A DNA stretch of 24,800 bases, taken from positions 1 through 24,800 of the forward strand of contig DASQAZ010000150.1 in the NCBI GenBank assembly GCA_035635475.1, given 5' to 3'. Each line of letters starts with the position of its first letter. Positions within the stretch are counted from its first letter, which is position 1. Under the pieces are notes generated by a model, which worked only from the letters and a program-made list of their open reading frames with translations, was not told the origin of the DNA and ran no database searches. Both the position numbers and the translations under genes were made by a program. Below, one piece after another: positions 22,463 through 24,800 of the stretch. The stretch comes from VBOC01 sp035635475. GTDB taxonomy: Bacteria > Bacteroidota > Ignavibacteria > UBA10030 > SZUA-254.

Positions 22463-23443
22463 ATGGAAAACCGTCAACTGGGAGTCAAGGGTCCGATCGT
22501 CTCGGCGATCGGACTGGGCTGTATGGGTATGTCTGCATTCTACGGATCCCGCGACGACACGGAGTCGATCGCAACGATCCACAGAGCCATCGAGCTCGGG
22601 ATCAATTTCCTGGACACCGCCGATATGTACGGATGGGGCCACAACGAGGAGCTGGTGGGGAAGGCGATCAAAGACCGGCGTGAAGGGCTCGTTGTCGCCA
22701 CAAAGTTCGGTAACGTCCGGGCGAATGGGTCCTGGAGAGTCGACGGCCGGCCCGAGTACGTCCGATCGGCGTGCGATCAGAGTCTCCGGCGGCTCGGCGT
22801 CGGCGTGATCGATCTTTATTACCAGCATCGCGTCGATCCGGATGTTCCGATCGAGGAAACGGTCGGTGCGATGGCGGATCTTGTGAAGGAGGGTAAAGTC
22901 CGCTTCCTCGGTCTATCGGAGGCTGCAGCGGCCACCATTCGACGCGCGGTCGCAGTGCATCCGATCACCGCCCTGCAGACCGAATACTCTCTCTGGACAA
23001 GAGACGTGGAGTCGGAGATTCTTCCGACGTGCCGCGAGTTAGGGATTGGATTCGTTGCCTACAGCCCTCTCGGTCGCGGACTTCTCACCGGTGCGATCAC
23101 GAATCTAGACTCGCTCGAGGAGGGCGATTTCCGGCGCAATCATCCGCGCTTCCAGGGAGAAAACCTTGAACGGAACCTCGCCCTCGTCCGGCGTCTTGAA
23201 GAAATCGCTGCGGAGAAAAAGTGCACGCCCGCACAGCTGGCGCTTGCGTGGGTGCTGGCCCAGGGAAAAGATGTCGTTCCGATTCCCGGAACGAAGCGGC
23301 GCAAATATCTCGAAGAGAATGTGCGGGCTTTGGAAATCGAGCTTACCGCCGGGGATCTCGAGCGCATCGCCGAGGAAATCCCCTCCGGCGCGGTGGCCGG
23401 CATGCGCTACTCCGAAGGCGGCATGCGGACAGTGAACCGTTGA
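22463..23443 (+). CDS. Aldo/keto reductase
   Basis: 326 aa, one (alpha/beta)8 barrel. The AKR tetrad is readable: Asp51 and Tyr56 (FLDTADMYGWG), Lys81 (VATKFGN) and His122 (YYQHRVD). PLGRGLLTG and a C-terminal VVPIPGTKRRKYLEENV phosphate-binding loop for NADPH are also present. It most resembles the AKR13/YakC-type group that reduces aldehydes or ketones with NADPH in the cytoplasm; the substrate is unknown. GGAGG lies 10 nt before the ATG. The DUF1259 gene follows after 36 nt, possibly in the same unit. Confidence 0.95.
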   Translation: MENRQLGVKGPIVSAIGLGCMGMSAFYGSRDDTESIATIHRAIELGINFLDTADMYGWGHNEELVGKAIKDRREGLVVATKFGNVRANGSWRVDGRPEYVRSACDQSLRRLGVGVIDLYYQHRVDPDVPIEETVGAMADLVKEGKVRFLGLSEAAAATIRRAVAVHPITALQTEYSLWTRDVESEILPTCRELGIGFVAYSPLGRGLLTGAITNLDSLEEGDFRRNHPRFQGENLERNLALVRRLEEIAAEKKCTPAQLALAWVLAQGKDVVPIPGTKRRKYLEENVRALEIELTAGDLERIAEEIPSGAVAGMRYSEGGMRTVNR

Positions 23444-23479
23444 TCGGCATGCAGTCCCCATAGAAGAGAGAGAAGAGCC

Positions 23480-24433
23480 ATGAAACGACGATCACTTGTT
23501 AGAACCCTTTCACTCTACTGCCTTGCGCTCATTCTGGCAAGTCTTGCCTGGTACGAGATCCTGCTAAGCCAGCAGATGCCGAAGGATTATCAGGATGTTC
23601 TCGCCTATCTCGGAAAGAAAGGAGACTTTAAAGAGGGCGTCTTGAAGATAAGTCTGCCGCGTAACGATTTAAAAATCTCGATCGCCGGCGTCGCCACGCC
23701 GACGTCGTTTGGATTTGGCGGCTGGTGTGCGATGACAAAAGGCAACAAAGGAATGGACGTCTTGATGGGCGATCTCGTGCTGCTGCAAGAGGAAGTCAAC
23801 CCGGTCATGTCGGCGATCCTCGACAGCGGTCTGGACGTAACGGCGCTCCATAACCACTTTTTCTGGGATGAACCCCGCGTCTACTATATGCACATCCATG
23901 GGCACGGCAAGGCGGCGGATCTCGCGAGAGAGGTGAAACCGGCCCTGGATTTGATCGGGCATCTCTCCGTTCCGGGAGGAGCCCTGAGCGGGAAGGCGTC
24001 AGACTCGACCGCCGCAGGGAATGCCGTTCAGATCGCGGAGGGAAAGGTAAATACGGAAAAAATAAATTCCATCATCGGCCGCCAGGGAGAGATGAACGGC
24101 CCTGTCTATAGGATCACGATTGGACGCGACGATATTAAAATAAAGGAGATGGGCGCGACCATAAATAGCCGCATGGGGCTGAACACGTGGGCGGCTTTTA
24201 TCGGCACGGACGATAAAGCAGCCGTGGCTGGAGACATCGCGATGCTCGAGTCCGAAGTAACACCGGTCTTGAAGGCGCTCCGCAAAAACGGGCTTGATGT
24301 CGTTGCCATCCACCATCATATGACGCAAGCGCGCCCCCTGGTGATATTCTTGCATTACTGGGGTGTTGGTCCCGCGGAGACTTTGGCCGCGGGAGTCCGG
24401 GCCGCAATCGATGAAACACACGTGAGACCATAA
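23480..24433 (+). CDS. Exported protein with two DUF1259 (LppY/LpqO) domains
   Basis: 317 aa. Residues 1-30 are a signal peptide or single anchor (RSLVRTLSLYCLALILASLA). Two related DUF1259 units follow, about 40-165 and 190-317. Each has a conserved (D/R)xDLKI or DDIKI strand, a GDLVLLQEEV..VMSAILDSGLDV or GDIAMLESEV..VLKALRKNGLDV helix, and a His-rich motif (ALHNHFFWDEPR and AIHHHMTQARP). The domain is found in mycobacterial lipoproteins LppY and LpqO and has no known activity that I can cite. The matching His clusters suggest metal binding, by inference. There is no lipobox cysteine. It follows the aldo/keto reductase. Confidence 0.9.
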   Translation: MKRRSLVRTLSLYCLALILASLAWYEILLSQQMPKDYQDVLAYLGKKGDFKEGVLKISLPRNDLKISIAGVATPTSFGFGGWCAMTKGNKGMDVLMGDLVLLQEEVNPVMSAILDSGLDVTALHNHFFWDEPRVYYMHIHGHGKAADLAREVKPALDLIGHLSVPGGALSGKASDSTAAGNAVQIAEGKVNTEKINSIIGRQGEMNGPVYRITIGRDDIKIKEMGATINSRMGLNTWAAFIGTDDKAAVAGDIAMLESEVTPVLKALRKNGLDVVAIHHHMTQARPLVIFLHYWGVGPAETLAAGVRAAIDETHVRP

Positions 24434-24510
24434 TCGACAATTTTCTCTCCCGTTGCCTTCGCTTCCGAGGATGCAGCACGACAGCCGCTTCAGCATGGGC
24501 GATTGCCATC

Positions 24511-24800
24511 GTGCGCCCGCTGTCCAGGACGTCAAAATGGCACAGGATCTGCATCCCCTGTCTGGTGATGCTGTCTTCCAGCGAATTGTACGCGCGCGGG
24601 GCGATCGACTCCACCGTCGTTGTTGCAGCGAGAATTGAGAGGCCTCCGAAGCTCGACAGCATCTTCACGGATTCCATCTGGAATCTGGCAGCCCCAATCA
24701 CCCACCTTACTCAACGCGAGCTCCACGAAGGTGCGCCTGCGACAGAAAGCACGCAGGTGCGCATTGCCTATGACGACCGCGCGATCTACGTGGGGGTCTG
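24511..24800 (+). CDS. Start of an exported DUF5916/CBM9-like protein (partial, runs off the window)
   Basis: A frame open from before 24421 to the end encodes, from about residue 40, RPPKLDSIFTDSIWNLAAPI, then THLTQRE, EGAPATESTQVRIAYDDRAI and YVGV. This is the typical first beta-strands of the carbohydrate-binding family 9-like domain that begins DUF5916 outer-membrane-associated proteins of Bacteroidota and relatives. Upstream residues (VRPLSRTSKWHR, ICIPCLVMLSS, SELYARG) look like a signal peptide, so GTG 24511 is proposed; ATG 24568 is the alternative. There is no good ribosome site before either. The beta-barrel part would lie beyond the window. Confidence 0.65.
   Translation, partial: MRPLSRTSKWHRICIPCLVMLSSSELYARGAIDSTVVVAARIERPPKLDSIFTDSIWNLAAPITHLTQRELHEGAPATESTQVRIAYDDRAIYVGV

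Noticed and set aside
24453..24638. Short plus-strand frame starting MPSLPRMQHDSRF
   Set aside because: It overlaps the better-supported DUF5916-like frame and shows no motif.
1..24800. tRNA genes, rRNA, CRISPR arrays, insertion sequences, phage integrase
   Set aside because: I read both strands and saw no cloverleaf, regularly spaced repeat array, transposase or integrase motif. A covariance-model scan would settle small RNAs.

Overview
The window is bacterial, gene-dense and, by eye, moderately GC-rich. Two secreted proteins end in a type IX secretion (Por/T9SS) type A sorting domain, and there is a bacterial histone H1-like (Hc1) protein. Together these point to the Bacteroidota/Chlorobiota/Ignavibacteriota part of the FCB group. 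The Ignavibacteriota side is favoured because the promoters I can read look like sigma-70 sites (TTGnnn-N16/17-TAnnnT) rather than the Bacteroides type; this placement is inference. I found no tRNA, rRNA, CRISPR array, transposase or phage gene.

Region by region: (1) 1-3417, minus strand: three glycosyltransferase genes read GT2 -> GT9 -> GT-C, probably one envelope-glycan operon. The GT9 gene seems to start at CTG and carries a Cys/His-rich N-terminal extension. (2) 3418-8945, plus strand: a carboxypeptidase-regulatory-like repeat protein with a T9SS tail, a 266-bp gap with a large inverted repeat, a 905-aa Gly/Ala repeat fibre-like protein, and a small T9SS-tailed protein 12 nt after it, closed by a good terminator. 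(3) 8959-10439, minus: a cytoplasmic Asp-box beta-propeller overlapping a MoaD/ThiS-type ubiquitin-like protein ending in Gly-Gly. (4) 10577-14716, minus: an exported TPR protein and a pair of exported peptidases (M24B Xaa-Pro aminopeptidase, M19 dipeptidase). (5) 14918-16324, minus: Hc1-like protein and a deoxyhypusine-synthase-like enzyme.

(6) 16473-19635: an SDR oxidoreductase (minus) divergent from fur - FTR1/DUF2318 fusion - SufT-like gene (plus), with a 28-bp near-perfect palindrome between them. This looks like an iron uptake and Fe-S supply locus. (7) 19686-24800: secreted cupin, PA0069-type radical SAM protein, convergent overlapping YchF, aldo/keto reductase, tandem DUF1259 protein, and the first part of a DUF5916/CBM9-like exported protein running off the end.

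Most genes belong to recognisable families. The least explained items are the propeller/ubiquitin-like pair, the palindrome controlling the iron locus, the FTR1-DUF2318 fusion, the CTG-started GT9 extension, the structured gap at 5263-5528, and the repeat-fibre/T9SS partner pair. Start sites were moved from the longest open frame wherever a Shine-Dalgarno site, promoter or family alignment argued for another one.
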